Shown: positions 8,440 to 16,301, counted from the first letter of the stretch. The stretch is DNA of 19,351 nt from Leptotrichiaceae bacterium (GCA_030532815.1 JAUNKI010000016.1:1-19351); one strand, 5' to 3'. Numbers and translations are program-made. Notes: a model not told the origin generated them from the letters alone.

Positions 8440-9189
8440 CTATATCTCCTTTTCAGATAAAAATTTGCTTTTATAAGTTTTTTCAATATTTTCAGGAGTA
8501 AATATTTCATCCACATGTCCTGAAGCTATAACCGAAACATTTATAAAAGTTACATAATCAAAGTAATTCTTTACTGTCTGTAAATCATGATGAACCACTA
8601 TTACTGTTTTTCCTTCATCTCTTAATTTTTTCAGTATATTTACTATTGATTTTTCGGTTTTACTGTCAACACCCTGAAAAGGTTCATCCATGAAATATAT
8701 ATCCGCATCCTGAACTAATGCCCTTGCCAGAAATACCCTCTGCTGCTGTCCTCCCGACAGTTGACTTATCTGCCTGTTTTTATATTCCTCCATTTCGACT
8801 TTGAGGATTGCTTCTTCGGTTTTTTTCCTGTCTATTTTGCCTACTCTTTTCAGCCAGCCTACTTTACCGTATCTTCCCATTTCCACCACATCAAAAACCG
8901 TTGTGGGAAAATCCCAGTCTACACTCCCTCTCTGAGGTACATAGGCAATTCTGTTTCTTACTTTGCTATGCTTTTTACCGTAAAATAACACTTCACCTGT
9001 TGCGGGCTTTATTAAATCAAGCATTGTTTTTATAAGGGTGGACTTTCCCGCTCCGTTAGGTCCGACTATTGCCATAAGCACACCTTTTTTTATTTCCAGT
9101 TCAATATCCCATAAAACAGGTTTTTCTTCATAAGCCACTGTCAAATCTTCTACTTTAATAATCACTTCTTTTGAAATATTTTCAGACAT
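8440..9189 (-). CDS. metal ABC transporter ATP-binding protein
   Basis: This cytoplasmic ATPase of the ZnuC/TroB/MntB type (249 residues from the chosen start) powers the two permeases. Walker A GPNGAGKS is at 43-50, the signature LSGGQQQR at 144-151, Walker B IYFMDEP at 164-170, and the switch histidine lies in VVHHD near 198-202. PQRGSVDWDFP (85-95) is the typical Q-loop region of this metal subfamily. I place the start at the ATG at 9189, directly after a strong AGGGGG; the frame also extends ten codons upstream to a TTG at 9219, which has no ribosome site. The binding-protein gene ends about 157 bases upstream, a wide gap for this operon. Confidence 0.95.
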   Translation of the reverse strand: MSENISKEVIIKVEDLTVAYEEKPVLWDIELEIKKGVLMAIVGPNGAGKSTLIKTMLDLIKPATGEVLFYGKKHSKVRNRIAYVPQRGSVDWDFPTTVFDVVEMGRYGKVGWLKRVGKIDRKKTEEAILKVEMEEYKNRQISQLSGGQQQRVFLARALVQDADIYFMDEPFQGVDSKTEKSIVNILKKLRDEGKTVIVVHHDLQTVKNYFDYVTFINVSVIASGHVDEIFTPENIEKTYKSKFLSEKEI

Positions 9190-9346
9190 TTTTCCCCCTG
9201 TTCCGACTTTTATGTACAACTTTAGATTTCATATCACACAAATTATGGCAAATTCAGTTTAAAACTATACCAATTTATTCAGATAAAACAATTTTTTCAC
9301 TGTTCCATCCGACTTTAAACCATATTCAATTATATTAAGCTCAATT

Positions 9347-10303
9347 TTATTTCAATGCATTTGCAATTATATCAGCATTGGCTTTTACGGTTTTAATATA
9401 TGTTTCTGTATTGCTTGCTTCATCTCCCAATGAATCCGAATATAATTCGCCTCCTATTTTTACTTCCTTTCCTTTTGCTTTTACGGCTTCCTGCAAAGCT
9501 TCTATACTTTTCTTAGGTACTGATGATTCCACAAATATTGCTTTTATGTTATTTTCGACTATAAAGTTTGCCAAATCGGTAATATTTTTACTTCCCGTTT
9601 CAGAATCAGTAGAAACTCCCTGTATTGCCTTCACTTCCAGTCCGAACTGTTTTGCAAAGTATCCGAACGCATCATGAGCAGTTACAAGAACTCTGCTTTT
9701 TTCAGGAATTTCATCTATTCTTCCTTTTACATAATTTGTCAGTTCAATCAGTTCAGCTTTATACTTTTCAAGATTTTCTTTGTAATATTCACTGTTTGAA
9801 GGGTCATTTTTACTCAATTCAGCTTCAACCGCTTCAGCCTGTCTTGCCCATAATTCTGTATCAAACCATACATGAGGATCAGGAGTGTTTTCATCTTCAA
9901 ACATAATTTTATTTTTATCCAAAGCTTCTCCTACATTTAAAACTTTTTTATTCTGAGATGATAATTTCTCAAAAATTTCAGTCATCTTACCTTCCAGATG
10001 TAATCCTCCATATACTACAATATCGGCATTTGAAAGCTTTTCTATATCTCCTGCACTTGCAGCATATAAATGAGGGTCCACTCCTTCTCCCATTAATCCC
10101 GTAACTTCGACTTTATCTCCTCCTATGGTTTTTACAAGATCCACAAGCATTGTTGTCGTCGTCGTAATCTTTATCTTTTTAGTCGTTTCAGCAGTATTCA
10201 TATTTTCTTTAGTTTCTTCCTTTTTTCCGCATGAAAATATTGCAAGTACTGTTATTATTGATATAATTAAAAATTTAAAAATATTTTTTGTGCTTTTACT
10301 CAT
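9347..10303 (-). CDS. TroA-like metal-binding lipoprotein (Mn/Zn uptake)
   Basis: This is the extracytoplasmic binding protein of the ABC system (cluster 9 / TroA family). The N-terminus has a basic start, a hydrophobic stretch and a lipobox IFSC with the lipidated cysteine at residue 25, so it is tethered to a membrane. Four expected metal ligands stand in the family's order: H78 in VDPH, H144 in DPHVW, H210 in VTAHDAFGYF and D290 in YSDSLGD. The spacing matches that of Treponema TroA (H, H, H, D), and several blocks such as VLVTAHDAFGYF resemble TroA closely. A histidine at the third position rather than glutamate leaves zinc as well as manganese possible. The ATG overlaps the upstream repressor stop (TAATG). 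Confidence 0.95.
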   Translation of the reverse strand: MSKSTKNIFKFLIISIITVLAIFSCGKKEETKENMNTAETTKKIKITTTTTMLVDLVKTIGGDKVEVTGLMGEGVDPHLYAASAGDIEKLSNADIVVYGGLHLEGKMTEIFEKLSSQNKKVLNVGEALDKNKIMFEDENTPDPHVWFDTELWARQAEAVEAELSKNDPSNSEYYKENLEKYKAELIELTNYVKGRIDEIPEKSRVLVTAHDAFGYFAKQFGLEVKAIQGVSTDSETGSKNITDLANFIVENNIKAIFVESSVPKKSIEALQEAVKAKGKEVKIGGELYSDSLGDEASNTETYIKTVKANADIIANALK

Positions 10304-10971
10304 TATTCCATATCCTCCGTATTTTTATTTTTTCTATAAACCTCTATCATTCCTGCAGCATTATAAGCCACTACTTTTATACTTTTTTCTCTGTTACTCA
10401 AGTATATCGGTCCTTTAAAAGGATCTTTTCTCTGAACTGTATAAGTTTCTTTAATTCCTATATTCAATTCCTTAAGATAGTCATATAGTTCGATATTGTC
10501 TTCTACACTTAATATAATTACTTCATCATCTTCTTCAGCTTCAGAAAGTTTAATTACATTTTCTTCATCAAATTTTTTAATTCCGTAAAAAATCGGGCTC
10601 CCATGCGGGCACTCTTTCGGGTAAAACAGAAACTTTTCAAGTTTTTTAAGCAGTCTTTCACTTGTTACATGTTCAAGTATTTCAGCTTCAGTATGTACTT
10701 CATCTTTGCTGTATCCCAGTTTTTCAAATAAAAAAACTTCCCATACTCTGTGCTTTCTTATAATATTCATAGCAAATCCGTTACCTTTTTCAGTCATCTT
10801 TACGGTTTTTCCTGATATAACCAGATATCCGTCATTTACAAGTTTTTTTATCATTTCACTTACTGATGCGGGAGAAATGTTCAGATATTCTGCAAGATTT
10901 TTGTTTGAATACTGCTTTTTCTTTTTCAGTGTATATATTCCTTTTAAATAATCCTCTATACTCCTACTCAT
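10303..10971 (-). CDS. DtxR/MntR-family metal-dependent repressor
   Basis: This 222-residue cytoplasmic repressor has three parts: a winged helix-turn-helix (about 5-65, recognition region ISPASVSEMIKKL), a metal-binding dimerisation domain (about 66-130) and a C-terminal FeoA/SH3-like domain (about 143-215). Ancillary-site residues H74, E78 and H93 are kept, and so are E100 and H101 of the primary site. The residue matching DtxR Cys102 is glutamate (E97), the arrangement usual in manganese-sensing MntR/TroR/ScaR proteins, so manganese is the more likely co-repressor than iron. It is first in the operon and overlaps the lipoprotein start by one base. AAAGGAG precedes the ATG. Palindromes matching the DtxR box lie just upstream, so autoregulation is likely. 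Confidence 0.94.
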   Translation of the reverse strand: MSRSIEDYLKGIYTLKKKKQYSNKNLAEYLNISPASVSEMIKKLVNDGYLVISGKTVKMTEKGNGFAMNIIRKHRVWEVFLFEKLGYSKDEVHTEAEILEHVTSERLLKKLEKFLFYPKECPHGSPIFYGIKKFDEENVIKLSEAEEDDEVIILSVEDNIELYDYLKELNIGIKETYTVQRKDPFKGPIYLSNREKSIKVVAYNAAGMIEVYRKNKNTEDME

Positions 10972-10993
10972 TCCGTCTCCTTTCTTAGCTTTT

Positions 10994-11010
10994 CCTAATT
11001 AATAATTAGG
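10994..11010. promoter_or_regulatory. 17-bp perfect palindrome, candidate repressor operator
   Basis: CCTAATTA-A-TAATTAGG is an exact inverted repeat lying between the repressor start codon and its promoter. It shares the TTAGG/CCTAA half-sites of DtxR-type boxes and overlaps the neighbouring box at 11006-11019 by five bases, so two dimers could bind overlapping sites. Confidence 0.7.
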
Positions 11011-11019
11011 TTAGCCTAA
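11006..11019. promoter_or_regulatory. DtxR-type operator box
   Basis: TTAGGTTAGCCTAA matches the first 14 bases of the classical 19-bp DtxR consensus exactly and is itself an inverted repeat of TTAGG around four bases. Its position just downstream of the -10 element of the operon encoding a DtxR-family protein makes it a strong candidate for metal-dependent autorepression. Confidence 0.82.
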
Positions 11020-11031
11020 TTTATATTATAT

Positions 11032-11060
11032 AGAATATCACTATATTTTTTTCTTGTCAA
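11032..11060 (-). promoter_or_regulatory. promoter of the repressor-metal transport operon
   Basis: A perfect -35 TTGACA (11060-11055) is followed after 17 bases by TATTCT (11037-11032), a four-of-six -10. A better TATAAT (11030-11025) lies just downstream but 24 bases from the TTGACA, so the exact -10 is unsure. The operators lie directly downstream. Confidence 0.6.
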
Positions 11061-11070
11061 GAAAAAAATA
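11044..11070. repeat. 27-bp perfect palindrome over the -35 box
   Basis: Thirteen-base arms (TATTTTTTTCTTG and its complement) surround a single central T. The minus-strand TTGACA of the metal operon promoter lies in the middle. It could be a second operator for another regulator, or a by-product of homopolymer runs on each side of CTTG/CAAG. Confidence 0.6.
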
Positions 11071-11173
11071 AAATTTTTAATATTTTTTCATGAAAATTCA
11101 TAATTGTTATTACGAAAAAATATATTCAAAACTATCACTCAAATTTTACTAAAGTTCAAAAATGCCCGTTCGC

Positions 11174-11200
11174 TGTAAAAACAAAAAGGATGTTTTTACA
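11174..11200. repeat. 10-bp inverted repeat with 7-nt loop
   Basis: TGTAAAAACA (11174-11183) and TGTTTTTACA (11191-11200) are exact complements. The hairpin abuts dispersed repeat copy B but has no counterpart in copies A or C, and no T-run follows on either strand. Confidence 0.6.
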
Positions 11201-11217
11201 ACGGCTCACTTTACACA

Positions 11218-11542
11218 TTTTTCACCCAGTAAAATTTGAATGTTGAAGGGAACTAAAATATAAAGAAACGGTTTTAAATAAAATCATAGTTAAATTGAAA
11301 TGGTAATAGAAATATAAACTTAAATTATAAATAAAACTTCGGCATTCAAAATTTTACGAAAAAATATGAATTATGCTGCTCGGGAAAACAGCTGTTTGAA
11401 CAAAGCGAGTTTGTGATTTTTTAGTGAATGGAGTATTTTTGAGTTTAGAAATAATTTGAGTTGGTGGTTTTTTGTTAAGCTTTTTTCAAAAAACCGTAGA
11501 TTAAGCGATAGTGGGAGTGTGAGGGCTCATCGTCGCCCTCAC
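11218..11542 (-). repeat. dispersed intergenic repeat, copy B (inverted)
   Basis: Read on the minus strand it begins with the GTGAGGGC/GCCCTCAC hairpin (11542-11519), then ACTCCCACTATCGCTTA, a diverged stretch, one arm of the core (CATAATTCATATT, 11375-11363), the TTCGT...CCGAA element, and the AT-rich tail to about 11218 matching copy A. The left arm of the palindromic core is replaced by unrelated sequence, and the hairpin loop reads in the opposite sense relative to its flanks compared with copies A and C. Confidence 0.8.
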
Positions 11543-11604
11543 AAAAAATTATAAATAATAAGTTTTTCGTTGAATTTTTCTTCAAAAAATTTTGTTTTTT
11601 CAAT

Positions 11605-12519
11605 TTATTCAAAAACTTCAGTGGCATTTGACACTTCTTTTCCTAAAGCTACATTTAATGCCACAATAGCAACTTCAAGCTGACTTTCATCAGGCTCACT
11701 TGTAGTGATTTTTTGAAGCCACATTCCCGGTATTGCTATCATTTTTGCAATACCGTTATTCAAGTGATAACTTGTCCATCTTTGCAGTTCATATGAAATT
11801 CCCGCAACTACAGGAACAAAAAGAACTCTCGTTATAAGTTTATAAATAAGAAAAGTCGGTATCCCGCTATTTTCCCTTGTTATTCCCGATATGAGATCTA
11901 CAGTTGAAAATACAAGTATACTTATAAACATTACAAGCAACAGGAAACTTGTCCCGCATCTTGGATGAAACCTTGTACACGCTTTTGCATTTTCAGGAGT
12001 AAGTTCACTACCTTCTTCATAATTTATAATACTTTTATGTTCTGCTCCATGATATTCAAATACTCTTTTTATATCCTTAAAAAATGATATTCCCCATATA
12101 TAACCCAAAAACAGAATAAGTTTGACTACAGCTTCGGTAAGATTTGCAAGCACTGTCTTTTCTTTAAACAGTAATCCTCCGACATAAGAAGGCAAGACCA
12201 TAAACATTCCTATTCCCAGTAATATTGAAGTTGCTACCGTAAAAGTCACCTGTCCGTCTGTCATCTGCTCTTCTTCCAGTCCTGCCTGATTTGATGCAAA
12301 TACAAGTTCCTTAGTTCCTACAATCATTGCGTCAAATAGAGCAAAGACTCCTCTTACAAAAGGAACTTTCAGCCATTTATTATTTTTTTCAGTTAATTCA
12401 ATTTTTTTGTAAACTATGCTTCCGTCATGCTTTCTCACAGCAGTTGCTATTGCTTTAGGACCTCTCATCATTACTCCTTCAACTACTGCCTGACCTCCGA
12501 CTGTTATTTTTTTTTCCAT
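11605..12519 (-). CDS. yqhQ: DUF1385 membrane protein, YqhQ-like
   Basis: This 304-residue protein of the DUF1385 family (Bacillus YqhQ) has no established molecular function. The family hallmarks are clear: VGGQAVVEGVMMRGP at 7-21, YHGAEHKSI in the middle, the cysteine- and histidine-bearing FHPRCGTSF, and a C-terminal PGMWLQKITTSEPDESQLEVA. Several hydrophobic segments predict an integral membrane protein. The conserved His and Cys residues on the soluble side could form a metal or catalytic site, which is speculation. It follows disA by 21 bases with GGAAGGGAAG upstream of its ATG, so it closes the fabF-rnc-coaD-radA-disA run; any working link with cyclic di-AMP signalling is inferred from position only. 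Confidence 0.92.
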   Translation of the reverse strand: MEKKITVGGQAVVEGVMMRGPKAIATAVRKHDGSIVYKKIELTEKNNKWLKVPFVRGVFALFDAMIVGTKELVFASNQAGLEEEQMTDGQVTFTVATSILLGIGMFMVLPSYVGGLLFKEKTVLANLTEAVVKLILFLGYIWGISFFKDIKRVFEYHGAEHKSIINYEEGSELTPENAKACTRFHPRCGTSFLLLVMFISILVFSTVDLISGITRENSGIPTFLIYKLITRVLFVPVVAGISYELQRWTSYHLNNGIAKMIAIPGMWLQKITTSEPDESQLEVAIVALNVALGKEVSNATEVFE

Positions 12520-12540
12520 TTTATCTTCCCTTCCATTTTA

Positions 12541-13611
12541 TTAATATCTGTCCAGCATTACCTTATTTTTTATTCTTGTAAGTGCCTTGTTTATATGCTC
12601 GGCTTTTAATTTGCTTATTCCCTTTATTTGGGTCATTTCTTCCACAGTAGCTATTAAAATTGCCTGTATTTCCTCAAACTCCCCTACTAAAAGTTCTATA
12701 TCCTTTTTAGTTACTTTATTTATCGTTCCGAGAATTCTGTATCCCCTCGACTTTATTATTTCATCAAAACTTATATCTTTTAAATTAAAACCGAGTATGT
12801 TTGCTATATTTTCATCTTCAAGCAGTTCTTCTTTATTGAGCATTCTTATATTTTCCACTACTTTTTCAACTTTTTCATCATTTTTCTTGTAATCTTTTAT
12901 TAAATCATTAAATTCTTCATTCTGATTAAGCATGATTTCCTGATACTGTATTTTTACCAGTCTGCCTTCTGTTCCAAGCTCTGATATATATTCCACAAGT
13001 TCATCGGACATTCTGAAAAGTAGTCCGTACATTCTTATTACTTCCACAATATCGTATAAAGTTACCATATTGTCAAATTCGGATACTGTAAGATTTATAA
13101 GATTTCTGCTTATTGCTACTGCATATTTTTCGAGTGCCATTATAGCCTGAGAAGATTTCACGAGCAAATCTCCTATATCATGCAGAGTATATCTGAAATC
13201 CCCTTTATATATAGTAATTTTATTTCTTCTTTCTGAAACTGTAATAACAAGATTACCCGTCTGTTTTGCCACTCTTTCAGCAGACTGATGCCTTGTTCCG
13301 CTTTCATCGGTTTTTATATTTGAGTTGGGTTGAAGCTGGATATTTGCTCCGTATATTGTCTTTATATCTTCGGACAGTATAATTCCTCCGTCCATTTTCG
13401 ACAGTTCATATAATTTCTGCGGAGTATAGGACGTGTTCAGTTTAAATCCTCCCCTCATTATTCCTCCGAGATCATTGGAGTCTCCCAGGACTACTATCGC
13501 ACCTAAAGAGGCTTCCTGTATCCTGTCTATGGCAAGCCTTAACGGAGTTCCCGGTGCAAGTATTGAAAATACATACTCAAGTATTTTCTTTTTTGTTTCC
13601 TTTTTTTTCAT
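12541..13611 (-). CDS. disA: DNA integrity scanning protein / diadenylate cyclase
   Basis: DisA makes cyclic di-AMP from two ATP and binds branched DNA through its C-terminus. The 356-residue length is normal. Residues about 10-145 are the diadenylate cyclase domain, 150-280 a helical linker, and about 305-350 a helix-hairpin-helix DNA-binding end (MTQIKGISKLKAEHINKAL). The signature DGA motif reads DGG (74-76, catalytic aspartate kept), and the RHR motif in GTRHRTAER reads RHQ (107-109, in GTRHQSAER). These changes might tune activity but do not remove the catalytic aspartate. The start lies two bases after the radA stop, so translation is probably coupled. RadA and DisA are known neighbours and interact in Bacillus. 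Confidence 0.96.
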   Translation of the reverse strand: MKKKETKKKILEYVFSILAPGTPLRLAIDRIQEASLGAIVVLGDSNDLGGIMRGGFKLNTSYTPQKLYELSKMDGGIILSEDIKTIYGANIQLQPNSNIKTDESGTRHQSAERVAKQTGNLVITVSERRNKITIYKGDFRYTLHDIGDLLVKSSQAIMALEKYAVAISRNLINLTVSEFDNMVTLYDIVEVIRMYGLLFRMSDELVEYISELGTEGRLVKIQYQEIMLNQNEEFNDLIKDYKKNDEKVEKVVENIRMLNKEELLEDENIANILGFNLKDISFDEIIKSRGYRILGTINKVTKKDIELLVGEFEEIQAILIATVEEMTQIKGISKLKAEHINKALTRIKNKVMLDRY

Positions 13612-13613
13612 AT

Positions 13614-14978
13614 TTATTTCACCCTTTCAACCAACTCATTAATATTACTTATATAATTCAGTTTAATTTTTATTTTTTCTTTTTCCATATCGGATTTATT
13701 ACTTTTTGGAAGATAAACTCCTGTAAAGCCTAATTTTTCAAGTTCATTTACTCTATTTTTTATAAACGACACCTTTCTCACTTCACCTCTCAGCCCCAGT
13801 TCACCCACAGCAGCTATTTTCTGACTTACAGGTATTCTGTTTATTGAGGATAAAAGTGAAAACACCACTGCCAAATCCGAGCTTCTGTCTTTTAATTCTA
13901 TTCCTCCCGGAATATTAATGTAAATATCTCTGGAATTAACATCAACATTTAATGAGCGTGATAATACCGCACTTAAAATTTCAACTCTGGTTTTATCATA
14001 ACCTTCCACTATTCTTTTAGGCATTCCAAAATTCGGCACACTTAAAAGAGACTGTATTTCAAAGAGAAATACTCTGCTTCCCTCAAATATGGGAGCAATT
14101 ATACTTCCTATATTTTTTTCTTCTCTGTCGCTTATAAAAAATTCCGAAGGATTTTTGACTTCACTTATTCCATTTTCCTTCATATCGAAAATTGATATTT
14201 CATTTGTCGAACCATATCTGTTTTTTATTGAACGTACTATTCTATAATAACTGTTTTCTTCTCCTTCAATCTGAAGTACAGCATCCACCATATGTTCAAG
14301 AAGCTTTGGTCCTGCAAGTTTTCCGTCTTTTGTCACATGACCTACTATATAAAAGGATATTTCATTTTTTTTAGCAATTTCTATCAGTTTCAATGTTGTT
14401 TCTCTAATTTGTGTAACACTTCCAGGAACTGAATTCACATTTTCCGAATAAAGTGTCTGTATGGAATCTATAACCACCACTCTCGGTTTATCCTTTAATA
14501 TTGCACTTTCTATTTTTTCAATATTCGTGTCATTCAGAATATATAAATTACTGCTGTTCACATTTATTCTTTCGGCTCTCTGCTTTATCTGCCTCGGTGA
14601 TTCTTCTCCTGAAACATAAAATACATTTCCGATTTTTGAATATTCTTCGGACAGTTGCAGTAAAAAAGTAGATTTCCCTATTCCCGGACTTCCTGTTATG
14701 AGTACTACTTCACCTTTTATGAGTCCTCCGCCCAGTACTCTGTCAAACTCTTCATACTGAGTTATCATTCTGAATTCCTTTTCTATTTTTATTTCCGAAA
14801 TTTTATTTATGGATATTTCCTCTGATTTAATATTTTTAAAAGCTTTTTTTATATCAACTTCTTCTTCAAATGTTCCCCACGAATTACAATTGGGGCATTT
14901 TCCAAGCCATTTCTGAGACGTATAACCGCATTCCGAACATATGTACTTAACTTTTGAACTTGTTTTGGATATTGCCAT
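13614..14978 (-). CDS. radA: DNA repair protein RadA
   Basis: RadA is a RecA-related ATPase that helps branch migration in recombinational repair. At 454 residues it is of full length. The N-terminal zinc finger has C14, C17, C28 and C31. Walker A GSPGIGKS is at 96-103, a Walker B VVVIDS near 167-172, and the RadA-specific KNRFG motif appears as KNRYG at 252-256, a conservative change. The C-terminal third is the Lon-like domain with DIYINIPGGIELKDRSSDLA and the conserved GELGLRGEVR. AAGGGGG stands about 12 bases before the ATG, a little far. It ends two bases before disA, following coaD by 52 bases. Confidence 0.97.
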   Translation of the reverse strand: MAISKTSSKVKYICSECGYTSQKWLGKCPNCNSWGTFEEEVDIKKAFKNIKSEEISINKISEIKIEKEFRMITQYEEFDRVLGGGLIKGEVVLITGSPGIGKSTFLLQLSEEYSKIGNVFYVSGEESPRQIKQRAERINVNSSNLYILNDTNIEKIESAILKDKPRVVVIDSIQTLYSENVNSVPGSVTQIRETTLKLIEIAKKNEISFYIVGHVTKDGKLAGPKLLEHMVDAVLQIEGEENSYYRIVRSIKNRYGSTNEISIFDMKENGISEVKNPSEFFISDREEKNIGSIIAPIFEGSRVFLFEIQSLLSVPNFGMPKRIVEGYDKTRVEILSAVLSRSLNVDVNSRDIYINIPGGIELKDRSSDLAVVFSLLSSINRIPVSQKIAAVGELGLRGEVRKVSFIKNRVNELEKLGFTGVYLPKSNKSDMEKEKIKIKLNYISNINELVERVK

Positions 14979-15030
14979 AATTCAGGTTTTCCCCCTTAAT
15001 TTATTTCCTGCTCCGATTTAATAATATATA

Positions 15031-15570
15031 TTATATTTTATAATCTTTTAAATTTTCATTAGATAGAACTTGTAACTCCATTTGTTTTACTTTTTCGATC
15101 AGTTTTTTTTCCACATTTTCAGGAACAAAAGTTTTTAAATCTCCGTCATTCTGTGCAATTTCCTTTACAAGACTGGAACTCAGATACAGATATCTTCTGG
15201 GAGCACTTAAAAATATCGTTTCAAATTCGCTTTTTGCGAGAGTTTTATTTGTTAAAGTAAATTGCAGTTCGTACTCATAATCTGAAAGTGCCCTCAGTCC
15301 TCTTATAAGAATATCGACTTTTTCCTTGTATATAAAATCTACAAGCAGTCCGTTAAATATTTTTATTTCCGCATTAATTTTTTCCTTTTCCAGAACTTCC
15401 CTTATCATTTCAGCTTTTTCGTTATCTGAAAACCATGCCTTTGTTTTGGAGGAATTTTTAAAAATTCCTATTATCAGTTTATCAAATAAATTAGATGAAC
15501 GTTTTATTATATCCACATGTCCGTTTGTTATAGGATCAAAACTTCCCGGATACAGAGCTGTTTTAAACAT
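15031..15570 (-). CDS. coaD: phosphopantetheine adenylyltransferase
   Basis: CoaD joins ATP and 4'-phosphopantetheine to give dephospho-CoA, the fourth step of coenzyme A synthesis; CoA in turn supplies the arm of the acyl carrier protein encoded nearby. The nucleotidyltransferase signature YPGSFDPITNGH ends at H18, and the second motif SSSLVKE is near 126-132, with KTFVPENV after it. At 179 residues it has about 15-20 residues more than the common form, a charged and leucine-containing C-terminal tail of unclear use. An AGGAG lies about 12 bases before the ATG. The gap from rnc is 23 bases. Confidence 0.96.
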   Translation of the reverse strand: MFKTALYPGSFDPITNGHVDIIKRSSNLFDKLIIGIFKNSSKTKAWFSDNEKAEMIREVLEKEKINAEIKIFNGLLVDFIYKEKVDILIRGLRALSDYEYELQFTLTNKTLAKSEFETIFLSAPRRYLYLSSSLVKEIAQNDGDLKTFVPENVEKKLIEKVKQMELQVLSNENLKDYKI

Positions 15571-15593
15571 TTTTTATATTATCTCCTGTTTTA

Positions 15594-16301
15594 TTATTTA
15601 ATATCATTATTTTTTTCAATAAATTTCAACGCTTCTTTTGCAGCTTTCTTTTCAGCTTCTTTTTTACTTTTTCCTTTTCCTGTACCTATTACTCTGCTGT
15701 TAAGCTTCACCGAAATCTCAAACAGTTTATTATGGTCAGGTCCTTTTGTGTTTATAAGTTCGTATTCAGGCATTTTTTTATATTTCCCCTGAAATATTTC
15801 CTGTAGCACTGTTTTATAGTCTTTCGTTTCTTCGATTTTCTCCAGATTACGGATTTTATCCTTTAAAAACCCGAGAGCAATTTTTTTAGCAGTATAATAA
15901 TCCGAGTCACAGAAAATCGCTCCTATTAATGCTTCAAAAGCATCTCCCAAAATTGATTTTCTGTTTCTTCCTCCTGAAGCTGCTTCTCCGTTACTCAAAT
16001 ACAGATATTCACCCAGTTCTATTTCTCCCGCAATTGTTGAAAATACAGGTTCGCTTATTATCTGACTTTTAAGTTTTGCCAATTCACCTTCTTTTTTTCC
16101 CATTCCTAATTCATAAATATATTCGGTTGTTATTAAATTGAGTACCGCATCACCTAAAAATTCCAGTTTTTCATTGTCAAAATTTCTATATTTTTCATTT
16201 TCATTGGAAAAAGAACGATGTGTCAAAGCTTCCTTTAAATATTTTTCATTTTTAAATCTGTAATTTATTTTTTCCATTAATTTTTCAATATTTTTAACCA
16301 T
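15594..16301 (-). CDS. rnc: ribonuclease III
   Basis: Ribonuclease III cuts double-stranded RNA, processing ribosomal RNA precursors and regulating some messages. The 235-residue length is standard. The signature block NEKLEFLGDAVL (43-54) is present. The four acidic metal-site residues correspond to E44, D51, D120 and E123, the last two in GDAFEALIGAIF. Residues about 156-230 form the double-stranded RNA-binding domain, ending in GKSKKEAEKKAAKEALKF. The acpP-fabF-rnc order is common in bacteria. A weak hairpin lies between fabF and this gene. Confidence 0.97.
   Translation of the reverse strand: MVKNIEKLMEKINYRFKNEKYLKEALTHRSFSNENEKYRNFDNEKLEFLGDAVLNLITTEYIYELGMGKKEGELAKLKSQIISEPVFSTIAGEIELGEYLYLSNGEAASGGRNRKSILGDAFEALIGAIFCDSDYYTAKKIALGFLKDKIRNLEKIEETKDYKTVLQEIFQGKYKKMPEYELINTKGPDHNKLFEISVKLNSRVIGTGKGKSKKEAEKKAAKEALKFIEKNNDIK

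Larger units (their letters stand above)
11071..11604. other. non-coding gap between yqhQ-like gene and metal operon
   Basis: AT-rich DNA without a plausible gene. It contains a 10-bp inverted repeat TGTAAAAACA/TGTTTTTACA (11174-11200) and repeat copy B (11218-11542). I see no clear T-run terminator for the upstream housekeeping operon; the region just after its last stop is only a weak A/T hairpin. Confidence 0.65.

Noticed and set aside
8247..8516. Minus-strand frame overlapping the ATPase end and permease start
   Set aside because: It is out of frame with two clear ABC genes that occupy the same bases.
9190..9219. TTG start adding ten residues to the ATPase
   Set aside because: No ribosome site precedes the TTG, whereas AGGGGG stands directly before the ATG at 9189.
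11519..11542. GTGAGGGC/GCCCTCAC hairpins as transcription terminators
   Set aside because: Stems are suitable but no T-run follows on either strand in copies A, B or C, and the hairpin is part of a larger repeat.
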